Position numbers and translations under genes: made by a program. Positions 40,516 to 47,896 of a stretch of DNA of 64,000 bases are shown here, piece after piece. The DNA is taken from IMG/VR virus record IMGVR_UViG_3300015202_000003, positions 62,001-126,000 of that record. The stretch is one strand, 5' to 3'. This stretch comes from a virus. Each line of letters opens with the position of its first letter. The stretch's first letter is position 1. The notes beneath the pieces are model-generated. The model was not told the DNA's origin. It was given only the letters and a program-made list of their open reading frames with translations, and made no database searches.

Positions 40516-40586
40516 ATTAAAAAAGTGAATAGCTGAAATAAGCCAAAACCAGTCAATTTTTAATTTTCTAAGCGTTTATATTTAAG

Positions 40587-41132
40587 ATGCCCAAAAAATC
40601 AAAGATTGAAAGTGAAACGCCTTCTGTAAATCAAATTCCAGAAGGTGTTTTAGAAGCAGTTAAAAAAGACGTTGAGGGAAAGTCACAAAAAGAGATTTCG
40701 GATATGGCGGTCATGTTTTATATGATTGATTTTTTTCCTAAATTAAGACTTATTAAAGACGAAGTTTTATCTGAAGATTTTGAACCTGCTCAAAATTCTC
40801 CTTTACGTTCTTCCTTTGTTCAAACTTCAAAAGAATTAAAAGAAAAAACATACCACAAGCCTTTTAAGTTAAATTCACGTATAGATTTAATTTTGGCGGA
40901 GTGTGACGTGGAATCTCAGAGAAACCCTTTGCAACACATCAGAGGCGGTTTATTTATTCCTTCTTTTAGAGAAGAATCGATGTCTGGTTTGCAAGTTGTA
41001 GCCATTATGGTTTTAAGTTTGTATATAAAGACGGGTGAAAATAGAGAGGTTTCGGATGCTCTTTTTTCATCGTGGCCCTTAGAAAGGGTTTTGAATGTCT
41101 TAGATTCTAAGAAAGTTTTAGTTTCGGATTAG
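40587..41132 (+). CDS. Protein of unknown function
   Basis: 181 residues, basic N-terminal tail, then helical domain. Start has leader TTTAAG. No recognised motif. Confidence 0.6.
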   Translation: MPKKSKIESETPSVNQIPEGVLEAVKKDVEGKSQKEISDMAVMFYMIDFFPKLRLIKDEVLSEDFEPAQNSPLRSSFVQTSKELKEKTYHKPFKLNSRIDLILAECDVESQRNPLQHIRGGLFIPSFREESMSGLQVVAIMVLSLYIKTGENREVSDALFSSWPLERVLNVLDSKKVLVSD

Positions 41133-41335
41133 AAAGTAATTATGTCCCATCTTTTATTCTGAGTGTAAAGGGTTAATCTGGAAATTTTTTGGTCTTGTTT
41201 TGTTGTTTTTAGCTTTGTTTTTAATTCACATTGTTTTATTTTAGATTGTGGGTTAAGGATAGCACTATTTCTTTAAATTTATTTCTTTTATATGCCAAAC
41301 AGAGGAAATTAAATTTTTTCTGTTTGTCTTATAAA
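41133..41335. other. Gap without a gene
   Basis: Only very short frames are present. T-rich and without recognisable signals, it ends in the third tnpB relic. Confidence 0.4.
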
Positions 41336-41380
41336 TAGTTAATACCGCAGGGATTGCGGCTTGAACTAATGCGAACACCG
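41336..41380 (+). mobile_element. Decayed tnpB 3' end (relic 3)
   Basis: AGTTAATACCGCAGGGATTG CGG core as in relics 1 and 2, translating VNTAGIAA then stop, then unrelated GC-rich bases (CGAACACCGCGCCGCCGCCC). It lies right before the Shine-Dalgarno and start of the next gene. Confidence 0.6.
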
Positions 41381-41414
41381 CGCCGCCGCCCTGAAATAAG
41401 GGAGGGAGTAAAAA

Positions 41415-41912
41415 ATGGAAGTTTCAGAAAAATTAGACGCATATATCAGAAATGTAAAGGCTGAAAAAAAGCATTTAGAAATTGTAAAAAAGAAATGCCT
41501 TGAAGAATTGAAAGAGGCCAACAATTTTCTTTCAGCGGGAGAGGGTGTTTTAAACTTTTTTTTAAACCAATTAGCCAAAGAAAGGGAGGAAGACCTGTTG
41601 TTTCTTTTAAACAACAATGAAAAAATAGATTTTGGAAAAGGTTGCTTTTATGCACCTTACGAAAGAGAGGGTTTTGTTCACGCCGATAAAATTAGTTTAG
41701 AACCTTCTCTTTATACAGGTTATGAAAGTTGTTTGTTAGTGACAGGTGAGGATGTAGATGAGAGAAATTATTGGCTTGGTCATATTTCTTTACTGATGTT
41801 AGATTGCGATTTAACTTTTTTAAAAGAAGAAGTTAGAAACAAAGAAGCTGCTCAGAAAAAGGCTTACGAAAAGAAGTTATTTGAAGAGCTAAAAATTAAA
41901 TTAGGAGAGTAA
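41415..41912 (+). CDS. Helical protein of unknown function
   Basis: 165 residues, coiled-coil N-terminal part (about 1-60), central EGFVHADKISLEPSLYTGYE, and a charged helical C-terminus. It is preceded by GGGAGGGAG, a clear Shine-Dalgarno, which is unusual here and may derive from the relic just upstream. Confidence 0.6.
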   Translation: MEVSEKLDAYIRNVKAEKKHLEIVKKKCLEELKEANNFLSAGEGVLNFFLNQLAKEREEDLLFLLNNNEKIDFGKGCFYAPYEREGFVHADKISLEPSLYTGYESCLLVTGEDVDERNYWLGHISLLMLDCDLTFLKEEVRNKEAAQKKAYEKKLFEELKIKLGE

Positions 41913-41921
41913 TTAAGACAG

Positions 41922-41986
41922 TTGAGAAATCTAATTTTTTTCTTGTTAAATTATAAATCCAACAAGAAAAAAATTAGATTTCTCAA
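41922..41986. promoter_or_regulatory. Perfect 26-bp inverted repeat with 13-nt loop
   Basis: The arm starting TTGAGAAATCTAATTTTTTT (41922-41947) pairs perfectly with 41961-41986. The left arm and loop contain TGTTAAATT, a promoter-like core. AAGGAG overlaps the right end and lies ten bases before the ATG at 42001. Terminator, RNase III target or translation-control hairpin are all possible. Much longer and more perfect than the terminators elsewhere here. Confidence 0.85.
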
Positions 41987-42000
41987 GGAGTTTTAAAATC

Positions 42001-42555
42001 ATGCCAGTTACAAGTTTTGATGGGCGCCCTTCTCCTAAGCAAGTGAAAGAGGCAGAAGATTTTTATAACTCTCGAATAGGGTTGTGGAAACCTCCAACAC
42101 CTTTTTTTGAGATTCCTAAAGGGCTAACCTCTTCTGAAATTTTAGATATTATTTTAGGGGAGCCTGACCCTGAGCAACATCATATTGTGAAGGGTAGTAA
42201 CTTTACCCGTCAACATTCAACTTATAAAGTAAAAGGCTTAGAATTATATTTATGGGAGTGGATTCCTCGTTGGTGGGGAGAAAAACCCTATTCTCAGTGG
42301 CATCTCCCATTTGGCCCTAAAATACATTTAACTTCTCAATTAGAGAAAAAAATAAAATCTTACGCGGCTTCTTTCAAAGAAGATTACTATAACGAAGATA
42401 TTTATTTCATTGAGTGGGGGGATAGCGAAAAAGAGAGTTTAGGAATGGCTAAGTTTTTTTGTAATTTAAAAAGTTTTAAACAAACAACAGTTCCTCTTAA
42501 AGAAAAAGATTGTTTAAATAGAACTGAATGTTATTTGTTTGATTTTGAGTTTTAG
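42001..42555 (+). CDS. Protein of unknown function
   Basis: 184 residues, rich in Trp and Tyr (LYLWEWIPRWWGEKPYSQWH). Preceded by AAGGAG at the foot of the long hairpin, so its translation may be controlled by that structure. No known family. Confidence 0.6.
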   Translation: MPVTSFDGRPSPKQVKEAEDFYNSRIGLWKPPTPFFEIPKGLTSSEILDIILGEPDPEQHHIVKGSNFTRQHSTYKVKGLELYLWEWIPRWWGEKPYSQWHLPFGPKIHLTSQLEKKIKSYAASFKEDYYNEDIYFIEWGDSEKESLGMAKFFCNLKSFKQTTVPLKEKDCLNRTECYLFDFEF

Positions 42556-42571
42556 TTTGGGGGTTTTCATA

Positions 42572-42928
42572 ATGAAGTTAAATTATAAAAATTTGAAAGG
42601 TTTTGGTTTTAAATATCATGGGATGTTTGAACCTGTAGACAGTTCAATAGGTTTATTTTCTATCGCTTTGGAAGATGAGAAAGAAGCTAAAATAGTTTTT
42701 GTTTGTTCTTACGGCGATAGCCAACACATCCCTTGCACGTTAGGCGTTTTTAATTTAACAAAAGAACAGTTTAAAAAATATAAATCGAACAAACTAAGTT
42801 TACTTCCTCCCGGACATTGTTCTCCTTCTACAAGTGAAGGAGAAACTTTGTTGAAACACTGTCGGGTTTTATATTCAGAAAAAATAAAGTCTAAAAAACA
42901 TTTGCAAAAACTGTTAAGTTTAATTTAA
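42572..42928 (+). CDS. Small protein of unknown function
   Basis: 118 residues from the ATG at 42572. Beta-rich N-terminal half. The C-terminus is basic and helical (EKIKSKKHLQKLLSLI). No known family. Confidence 0.55.
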   Translation: MKLNYKNLKGFGFKYHGMFEPVDSSIGLFSIALEDEKEAKIVFVCSYGDSQHIPCTLGVFNLTKEQFKKYKSNKLSLLPPGHCSPSTSEGETLLKHCRVLYSEKIKSKKHLQKLLSLI

Positions 42929-42932
42929 AATT

Positions 42933-43226
42933 ATGGTTGTTAAAGCTATTCAATGTTCTAATCCCGGATGCGGGGATAAAATTTTTAGTAGGACAAATCA
43001 CGATTTCCGCTCTTGTTCTTGCGGGAGCGTTTCAATTGATGGGGGGCAATCCGACTACTACAGAATTTTATGGGATGATACTGAAATGGTTTCTCCCAAA
43101 CCATTTGATTTAGACATTGGGGATGTTACTTTAAAAGATTTATATAATGATTGGAACATGAGAGTAGACCATTACGGTTTAATTAAGAAAAACACTTTTG
43201 TTGTGGAAAAGATGATGGACATTTAA
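42933..43226 (+). CDS. Small zinc-ribbon phage protein (CSCG..SIDGG type)
   Basis: 97 residues. Cys-based site CSNPGCGDKIFSRTNHDFRS followed by CSCGSVSIDGG, a pattern common in small phage proteins (C-x2-C-G-x-I-x-S, H-D-F-x-x-C-x-C-G-x-x-x-x-D-G-G; DUF7695-like, from memory). Probably binds one zinc ion. Function unknown. Confidence 0.7.
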   Translation: MVVKAIQCSNPGCGDKIFSRTNHDFRSCSCGSVSIDGGQSDYYRILWDDTEMVSPKPFDLDIGDVTLKDLYNDWNMRVDHYGLIKKNTFVVEKMMDI

Positions 43227-43233
43227 AGAAATT

Positions 43234-43488
43234 ATGACAACGGAACAAAAAGAAGTTATACTTGATCAGGTTAAAAAAATTGACAATCACAAAAATTGGT
43301 TTCATTTTATTTTATCTGGTTTAGAAAATTTTTTAGATTGTAACCCTACGTTTCTATTTGAATTAATTTTCTTAGAGGCTCTGAAAGAGCGTGAAAGAAA
43401 AGGTTCTCATTCTACTGTTTCAGAAGAGGCATCTTTTATTTTTAAAGAATTAGGTTTTAAAAAAGTTGATAGTCCTTTAAAGGATTAA
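43234..43488 (+). CDS. Small helical protein of unknown function
   Basis: 84 residues, helical. Leader AGAAATT. Last gene before a gap with hairpins. No family recognised. Confidence 0.55.
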   Translation: MTTEQKEVILDQVKKIDNHKNWFHFILSGLENFLDCNPTFLFELIFLEALKERERKGSHSTVSEEASFIFKELGFKKVDSPLKD

Positions 43489-43586
43489 ACAAATTAAATT
43501 TATTTTTAGTTTTACCTAATGAAAAAACAAATTGTTAAAATTAACGGGAGAAGGGGTTGATAACTGGATTCATGCACTCGATTATA

Positions 43587-43611
43587 GCGAGTTTATCTTT
43601 GAGCGATAAAC
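43587..43611. other. Hairpin in a gap
   Basis: GAGTTTATC pairs with GATAAACTC across TTTGAGC. The complementary ACTCGCT/AGCGAGT segments also recur just around it, so a larger structure is possible. Upstream of the terminator at 43645. Confidence 0.45.
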
Positions 43612-43644
43612 TCTTTCAAACTCGCTAAACTCCTTCAATCTACA

Positions 43645-43676
43645 AAGAGTTCTTACGTTAATGAGAACTTTTTTCT
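43645..43676 (+). terminator. Intrinsic terminator
   Basis: AGTTCTTA pairs with the following TGAGAACT, then TTTTTTC. It closes the transcription unit before the GC-richer block. Confidence 0.65.
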
Positions 43677-43710
43677 CTCTCTCTTTTGAGGGGTCTTTTA
43701 AATAAACAAC

Positions 43711-44034
43711 ATGAAAAATATAATTTTAGATGAATACAAATTGAGCGGGGATAATTTTGAAAAAAGAGATATAGAAGCATCTGAAACGAAAGAAAAAATT
43801 AAATTTGTAGAAAAGGGCTTTGCCAATATCGGCTCCGCGATCCGCGCGTCCGAACTGGCGAACGATCTGTTCATCACCGCGAGCATAGCCACAGAGGGCG
43901 CGAAGGCAATCGACGTGCTGCGTGCGACTTTGGAAACTGTGACGGTTAAAGCAACTGTGGGCGAAGTGCGACAAGGCCAACCACGCGCTGTGGCAACAGA
44001 TGATCTCGACTGGGAATTTTTGGAATTCGAGTAA
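43711..44034 (+). CDS. Chimeric small protein at the edge of a GC-rich block
   Basis: 107 residues. The first ~33 codons are AT-rich like the rest of the phage (MKNIILDEYKLSGDNFEKRD). From about 43815 base composition rises sharply and the rest (FANIGSAIRASELANDLFIT onward) is Ala/Thr/Val-rich. It looks like a fusion of native and imported DNA. Function unknown. Confidence 0.5.
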   Translation: MKNIILDEYKLSGDNFEKRDIEASETKEKIKFVEKGFANIGSAIRASELANDLFITASIATEGAKAIDVLRATLETVTVKATVGEVRQGQPRAVATDDLDWEFLEFE

Positions 44035-44040
44035 AGCCTT

Positions 44041-44586
44041 ATGTTCTCCGGAAAAAGATTAATAGATAGAATTGATAGTAGAGTGGATACATTTAAGCAT
44101 ATCCAAACTGTTCAAAAATATATGTTGCGCTGTATTTCGCAATTAATAGAACGCCAAAGAGTTCACGACCAATCTAAATTGGTTTCACCAGAAGTAGAAA
44201 TCTTTGATGAATACACTCCTAAACTTAAAGAATCAACCTATGGTTCTGATGAATATAAAACATTTTTAGTTGGTATGAGAGTAGGTTTAGATCATCATTA
44301 TCTTGTAAATTCTCATCATCCTGAACATTGTGCTTTTGAAAATGGTGAAGTTAATCAGGAGTTAGTAAGAAACGGCACAGCTATATCGAGAATGAACTTA
44401 TTAGATTTGGTGGAGCTTGTGACTGATTGGATGGCTGCGGTTGAACGCCACGATACAGGTAATATAGAAGAGTCAATTGAAATTAATCAAAAAAGATTTG
44501 GGTATGATGACCAACTAAAGAGTATTATAAGGAACACGGTTCACATAATACAGGAGGATGTTCAGAAATCTTCCGACACATCTTAA
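44041..44586 (+). CDS. Conserved phage protein, DUF5662 type
   Basis: 181 residues. HIQTVQKYMLRCISQLIERQ, HDQSKLVSPE, FDEYTPKLKESTYGSDEYK, LDHHYLVNSHHPEH and LLDLVELVTDWMAAVERH match the DUF5662 family. The many conserved histidines and acidic residues suggest a metal-binding helical enzyme. The function of the family is unknown. Confidence 0.8.
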   Translation: MFSGKRLIDRIDSRVDTFKHIQTVQKYMLRCISQLIERQRVHDQSKLVSPEVEIFDEYTPKLKESTYGSDEYKTFLVGMRVGLDHHYLVNSHHPEHCAFENGEVNQELVRNGTAISRMNLLDLVELVTDWMAAVERHDTGNIEESIEINQKRFGYDDQLKSIIRNTVHIIQEDVQKSSDTS

Positions 44587-44646
44587 CAAAGAACTTTTCT
44601 GGTAATTTATTTTTCATAATACTCTTGAATTAATTGAGGACAAAAC

Positions 44647-45018
44647 ATGAATAGAACAGAAACCATTAATAATGAAGGTGTAAAAACTATTTATTTTGAC
44701 TCAAATCAAAAATTTGTAATTTACCCTCTTTCACAAACTCTTAAAGAAAAAGCTGTGAATTACTTGAAAACAGAATTACATCCTGATGTGCTTAAAGAAA
44801 TTAAGTATGCTTATGATGAAAACGGAGAATCATGGATTTCTGGCCATCATTTATTCTTTGGCATGGGAATCCGTAATTTACTTCGTAATATAATCAAAGA
44901 TAATGAACTACCTAAAAATATCTGGAATGACACAGAAGGAAACCAAAATTGGGATGATTATTATGTTCTCGTATTAGAGATAGCTGCGGAAATAAAACCA
45001 ATTGAAGCCAATGATTAA
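44647..45018 (+). CDS. Conserved phage-type protein of unknown function
   Basis: 123 residues. The segment HHLFFGMGIRNLLRNIIKDN followed by NWDDYYVLVLEIAAE is a pattern I associate with small accessory phage proteins. Preceded by TTGAGGA and leader AAAAC. Its last codons overlap the next start. Function unknown. Confidence 0.65.
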   Translation: MNRTETINNEGVKTIYFDSNQKFVIYPLSQTLKEKAVNYLKTELHPDVLKEIKYAYDENGESWISGHHLFFGMGIRNLLRNIIKDNELPKNIWNDTEGNQNWDDYYVLVLEIAAEIKPIEAND

Positions 45019-45184
45019 AAACGATTTCGATCATTTCAAGAACTTAGAGCAACGCACCCTTGATGCTTTGCCCCGTCCCGCCGAGGAAAAACCTTGGAAC
45101 GAATGGACAGAAAAAGAGCAGCGGGAATGGCTCGCAGCTAAACAAATGCGCGACGCCGCTCTGGACGCCTACTGGGAAAAATGA
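45011..45184 (+). CDS. Small protein from the GC-rich block
   Basis: 57 residues from the ATG at 45011. GC content rises within the gene. Helical, with WNEWTEKEQREWLAAKQ. Overlaps the previous and next frames by ATGA-type junctions, a hallmark of a compact foreign phage operon. Confidence 0.6.
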   Translation: MIKNDFDHFKNLEQRTLDALPRPAEEKPWNEWTEKEQREWLAAKQMRDAALDAYWEK

Positions 45185-45315
45185 ACCGCCACACTTCCAA
45201 GACACGCTCGCGCCGTCGCGGTTTAAGACACCCACCGATTACGGTGCTGACGGGATGTGTCGCTATGAACTTTTTGAGGAACTACTCAAACCATGACACC
45301 TACCACACCCATTGA
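45181..45315 (+). CDS. Possible small basic protein (overlapping frames)
   Basis: 44 residues (MNRHTSKTRSRRRGLRHPPI onward) starting at the ATGA overlap with the previous gene. It overlaps the next gene by 23 bases. The sequence is basic and low in structure. Competing frames exist, so the call is weak. Confidence 0.35.
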   Translation: MNRHTSKTRSRRRGLRHPPITVLTGCVAMNFLRNYSNHDTYHTH

Positions 45316-45619
45316 CAACTACACCCCGATTCTGATAATCCTCTGCGGCCTTGCTTTCCTGTTCGGTTGCGGAGTTGGTTTCTGGTGGCGCGGAGCCGAA
45401 GTAAAAGCCGCCGAAGTGGACGTGGTTTTCTGGAAGAAGATCGGCAGACGAAAACTCGCCGAACTTCGCCGCGCCCGTAAAAGCGCCGACAAAACCATAG
45501 ACGGCCTCCACGTCGCGCTCTCGGCGCAAAACAAGGAACTCGCCGAATGGCGCGCACATGGCGTCAGGCGCGACTCGAAAAGCGGGCGTATTTTGCCCAA
45601 GGAAAACTATGAACTCTGA
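45293..45619 (+). CDS. Membrane-anchored helical protein, spanin-like plan
   Basis: 108 residues, GC-rich. A hydrophobic helix at about 12-30 (PILIILCGLAFLFGCGVGFW) is followed by a charged helical region to the C-terminus. This N-anchor plus coiled-coil plan is that of i-spanins, but also of many other phage proteins. Overlaps the next start. Confidence 0.5.
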   Translation: MTPTTPIDNYTPILIILCGLAFLFGCGVGFWWRGAEVKAAEVDVVFWKKIGRRKLAELRRARKSADKTIDGLHVALSAQNKELAEWRAHGVRRDSKSGRILPKENYEL

Positions 45620-45740
45620 ACTCGAAAAATATCAGAAACCAATTTTTGAAGTTGGGAACACTATTCAATCGTGCCCTAATCTAATTGAGGGTGGCCCCTA
45701 TCGCGTCCATCTCTCCGATTGCGGCATAGCGGTTTATTAG
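45609..45740 (+). CDS. Small protein next to the tnpB element
   Basis: 43 residues from the ATG at 45609. MNSELEKYQKPIFEVGNTIQ and a C-terminal SDCGIAVY. It ends where the left end of the tnpB element begins, so it might be truncated by the insertion. Confidence 0.45.
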   Translation: MNSELEKYQKPIFEVGNTIQSCPNLIEGGPYRVHLSDCGIAVY

Positions 45741-45869
45741 AAAAGGGCGTAAAACCCCTGAGCTTGTCTCAGGGGATACAAGCCCCGTCGTCGTTCCGAC
45801 GACTTGAAAGTAGCAGGAACCTCAATCCCCGCAGTTCGTTTAACCAAGTAATAGTTTCTGGTTAAAGCA

Positions 45870-47030
45870 ATGCTGAAAGCCTACCGATACCGAATTTTTC
45901 CAACCAAAGAGCAGCAAATCACGCTGTCTAAATTCTTTGGTTGTTCTCGTTTCGTCTCGAACTGGGCGCTGGAAACCAAGCTCAAATTCCAAACCGAAAA
46001 GAGCGACGGCATTAGCCGTTTCAACCTTCTCAACCTTTTGCCCGCCTTGAAAAAGGAGCATGGGTTTTTGGGAGATTGTCATTCGCAAGTTCTTCAAAAC
46101 GGTGTTGACCGCGTTCACGTTGCTTTTGGCGAGTTTCTCAAAGGCAAGCGCGGTTGTCCTAACTGGAAGTCAAAAAAGAATCCTGTTTGCTCGGTTTCGT
46201 TTCCGCAAAGCGTGAAGTTGGAAGGCAAGCGTATCAAACTGCCCAAAATTGGAAGCGTGAAGATTGTGGTGCATCGGGAGTTTGAGGGCCAAATTAAGAC
46301 TGTCACGGTTTCAAGGGTTGCATCGGGCAAATACTTCGCTTCGATTTTGGTAGAGGATGGGAAAGAATTGCCCGACACAGAGAAAGTAGAAACGCAAAGC
46401 GCAGTTGGACTTGATTTTGGCATTAAAGACCTTTGCGTAGCCAGTGACGGTAGAACGTGGAATTACGGCGACAACCTCAAAGAAGCAGAAAAGAGTGTGA
46501 TTCGCTATCAGAAAAAGTTGAGCCGCAAAGTCAAAGGTAGCAAGAACTTTTTGAAAGCCAAAACCAAGTTAGCCCGCAAGTGGGAAAAGGTCGCTAACAT
46601 CCGCAACGATGTTTTGCACAAGATAAGTCACGAAGTCCTCAGTGAGAATCAAACTGTGGTTATCGAAGATTTAGCTGTGAAAAACATGGTGAAAAACCGG
46701 AAGTTAGCGCGGGCTATTTCTCGTCAAGGCTGGTCAACGCTTCGCAACTATCTGACTTACAAAGCCGCATTTAGAGGCAAGAATCTTTTGGTGATTGACC
46801 GTTTCGAGCCAAGTAGTAAGCTCTGTCACGCTTGCGGAGTGGTCAACAAAGAATTGAAGTTGTCGCAAAGAGAATGGACTTGTGTTTGCGGAAGCAAGCA
46901 CGACAGGGACAAAAATGCTGCGGTGAATATCCGCAACATGGGTTTAAATAAGCATAGTCTGGCCTCTGGAATAGGGGCTGCTGCCTTTCGAGGGAATGTT
47001 AGTCTTGCTTCGGCAAGCGTTTCCCGTTGA
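45870..47030 (+). CDS. tnpB: TnpB RNA-guided nuclease of an IS200/IS605 element
   Basis: 386 residues. N-terminal YRYRIFPTKEQ, RuvC motifs with Asp182 (VGLDFGIKD), Glu266 (VVIEDLAV) and Asp347 (HDRDKNAAVN), and a zinc finger C319-x2-C322...C338-x-C340. All catalytic residues are present, so it is likely active. TnpB proteins cut DNA guided by an RNA made from the element's 3' end and so favour element retention. No TnpA is present, so movement would need a TnpA supplied elsewhere. The start follows TTAAAGCA. Confidence 0.92.
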   Translation: MLKAYRYRIFPTKEQQITLSKFFGCSRFVSNWALETKLKFQTEKSDGISRFNLLNLLPALKKEHGFLGDCHSQVLQNGVDRVHVAFGEFLKGKRGCPNWKSKKNPVCSVSFPQSVKLEGKRIKLPKIGSVKIVVHREFEGQIKTVTVSRVASGKYFASILVEDGKELPDTEKVETQSAVGLDFGIKDLCVASDGRTWNYGDNLKEAEKSVIRYQKKLSRKVKGSKNFLKAKTKLARKWEKVANIRNDVLHKISHEVLSENQTVVIEDLAVKNMVKNRKLARAISRQGWSTLRNYLTYKAAFRGKNLLVIDRFEPSSKLCHACGVVNKELKLSQREWTCVCGSKHDRDKNAAVNIRNMGLNKHSLASGIGAAAFRGNVSLASASVSR

Positions 47031-47066
47031 AGAAGGAAGCCCCTCTGCTTGTCAGAGGGGTAATTC
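46940..47066 (+). ncRNA. Probable TnpB guide RNA scaffold (omega/reRNA)
   Basis: In this family the guide RNA overlaps the 3' end of tnpB and runs to the right end. Here the end of tnpB, the AGTCTTGCTTCGGCAAGCGT hairpin, GAAGAAGGAAGC and the right-end hairpin are conserved in the relic at 50391. The guide would be the bases just beyond the right end near 47067-47085. Boundaries are inferred. Confidence 0.6.
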
Positions 47067-47159
47067 ACTTCCGGGCTATTAGGAGATTTTAAGGGGGTAA
47101 TTCACATCTCTTATTTAAATTAGCTCTTGGCTAAATTTTAGTTTTGGGTTAAAATTTTA

Positions 47160-47528
47160 ATGATGAAAAATTCAATGTGTTTAGGTTTATGTTTGACGGG
47201 AATTTTGGGTTTGGTTTCTAACTCTTATTCTCATCCCCATGTTTTAAGTTCCAGAGCAAGTTTTTATAGATTGCTGGGAGGCGCGAAGGATATGGAGTGT
47301 GCTTCTCGTCATTATCAAAGAGGTTCAAAGGTTCTGGTTTGGAACGCAACAGGTGGAAAACATACAAGAAAATGGCTCTTGACTGTGACGGACGCTGGCC
47401 CTTACGTTTCAGGCAGAGAGTTCGATTTAAGCCCTGAAGCGTTTGAAAGAGTTTTTGGTTCTACTTCAAAGGGAGTTTGTAAAATTTCTTACAGGGTAAT
47501 TAAGCAGGTAGGTAGATTACGAGAGTAG
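47160..47528 (+). CDS. RlpA-like double-psi beta-barrel protein with signal peptide
   Basis: 122 residues. A signal-peptide-like N-terminus (MMKNSMCLGLCLTGILGLVS, then NSYSHPH) precedes a domain with SRASFY...MECASRHYQRGSKVLVWN, LLTVTDAGPYVSGREFDLSP and FERVFG..GVCKISYRVI. This is the RlpA/expansin-like double-psi barrel with the DxGP core. RlpA-like enzymes act on peptidoglycan glycan strands. It is probably exported and acts on the host wall. Confidence 0.8.
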   Translation: MMKNSMCLGLCLTGILGLVSNSYSHPHVLSSRASFYRLLGGAKDMECASRHYQRGSKVLVWNATGGKHTRKWLLTVTDAGPYVSGREFDLSPEAFERVFGSTSKGVCKISYRVIKQVGRLRE

Positions 47529-47538
47529 CTTTTAAAAA

Positions 47539-47677
47539 TATGCTTCGGCGTTGGTGGGCACACGCAGATTTGGAAAGAATCGTTTGAAAGATAAAGAGAG
47601 TCCAACAAAAAGAATATTCTTTTTGTTCCGATGTTCTAATAAACTTTCAAGAAGGGGGTTCAAATCCCCCAAGCATT
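47539..47677 (+). tRNA. tRNA-like structure with a large hairpin in the variable arm
   Basis: T arm GGGGG-TTCAAAT-CCCCC (47654-47670), D arm GCGT-TGGTGGGCAC-ACGC (47548-47565) and acceptor ATGCTT/AAGCAT. The anticodon region is GATT-TGGAAAG-AATC, read as GAA or GGA depending on the register (Phe-like or Ser-like); the base before the anticodon is not a standard U in the paired register. The variable arm (TTGAAAG at 47584 with CTTTCAA at 47644) holds a perfect 24-nt palindrome at 47604-47627. Such an insert is far longer than normal class II arms. Could be a decayed or interrupted tRNA. Confidence 0.5.
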
Positions 47678-47735
47678 TTTAAGTTTTTAAGAACAGGGTT
47701 TTAAAGAATACCTTTGTTCTTCTTATTTCTTTTAT

Positions 47736-47770
47736 TAAAAAACAAGGAAAATCTTCGTTCTTTGTGTTTC
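47736..47770 (+). terminator. Terminator with an AATCTTCGTTC loop
   Basis: AAACAAGGAA pairs imperfectly with TTCTTTGTGTTT around the shared loop core. Confidence 0.65.
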
Positions 47771-47896
47771 GTTTAATAATGGTAAGGAGAAAAATTTTTA
47801 TTTAGAAAAGATGCACGAAGAGTTCGAGAAACTTTTTTCACTGTGAGTGAATAAGAATAAGGGGAAAGTAAAATGCTGTGCATTAGTTTTCAAAGT

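Larger units (their letters stand above)
45745..47072 (+). mobile_element. tnpB-only IS200/IS605-type element
   Basis: Left-end hairpin at 45755-45775 (CCCCTGAG-CTTGT-CTCAGGGG) and right-end hairpin at 47040-47060 (CCCCTCTG-CTTGT-CAGAGGGG) share the loop CTTGT. They enclose one intact tnpB and no tnpA. A TTCAC sequence follows the right hairpin. GC content is clearly above the phage background, showing recent arrival. Exact ends are estimated. Confidence 0.8.

Noticed and set aside
47584-47650. Group I intron in the tRNA-like gene
   Set aside because: The insert is only about 65 bases and lies in the variable arm; group I introns are much longer and typically in the anticodon loop.
47539-47677. 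tmRNA
   Set aside because: Too short and without the tmRNA 5' consensus or a tag reading frame.
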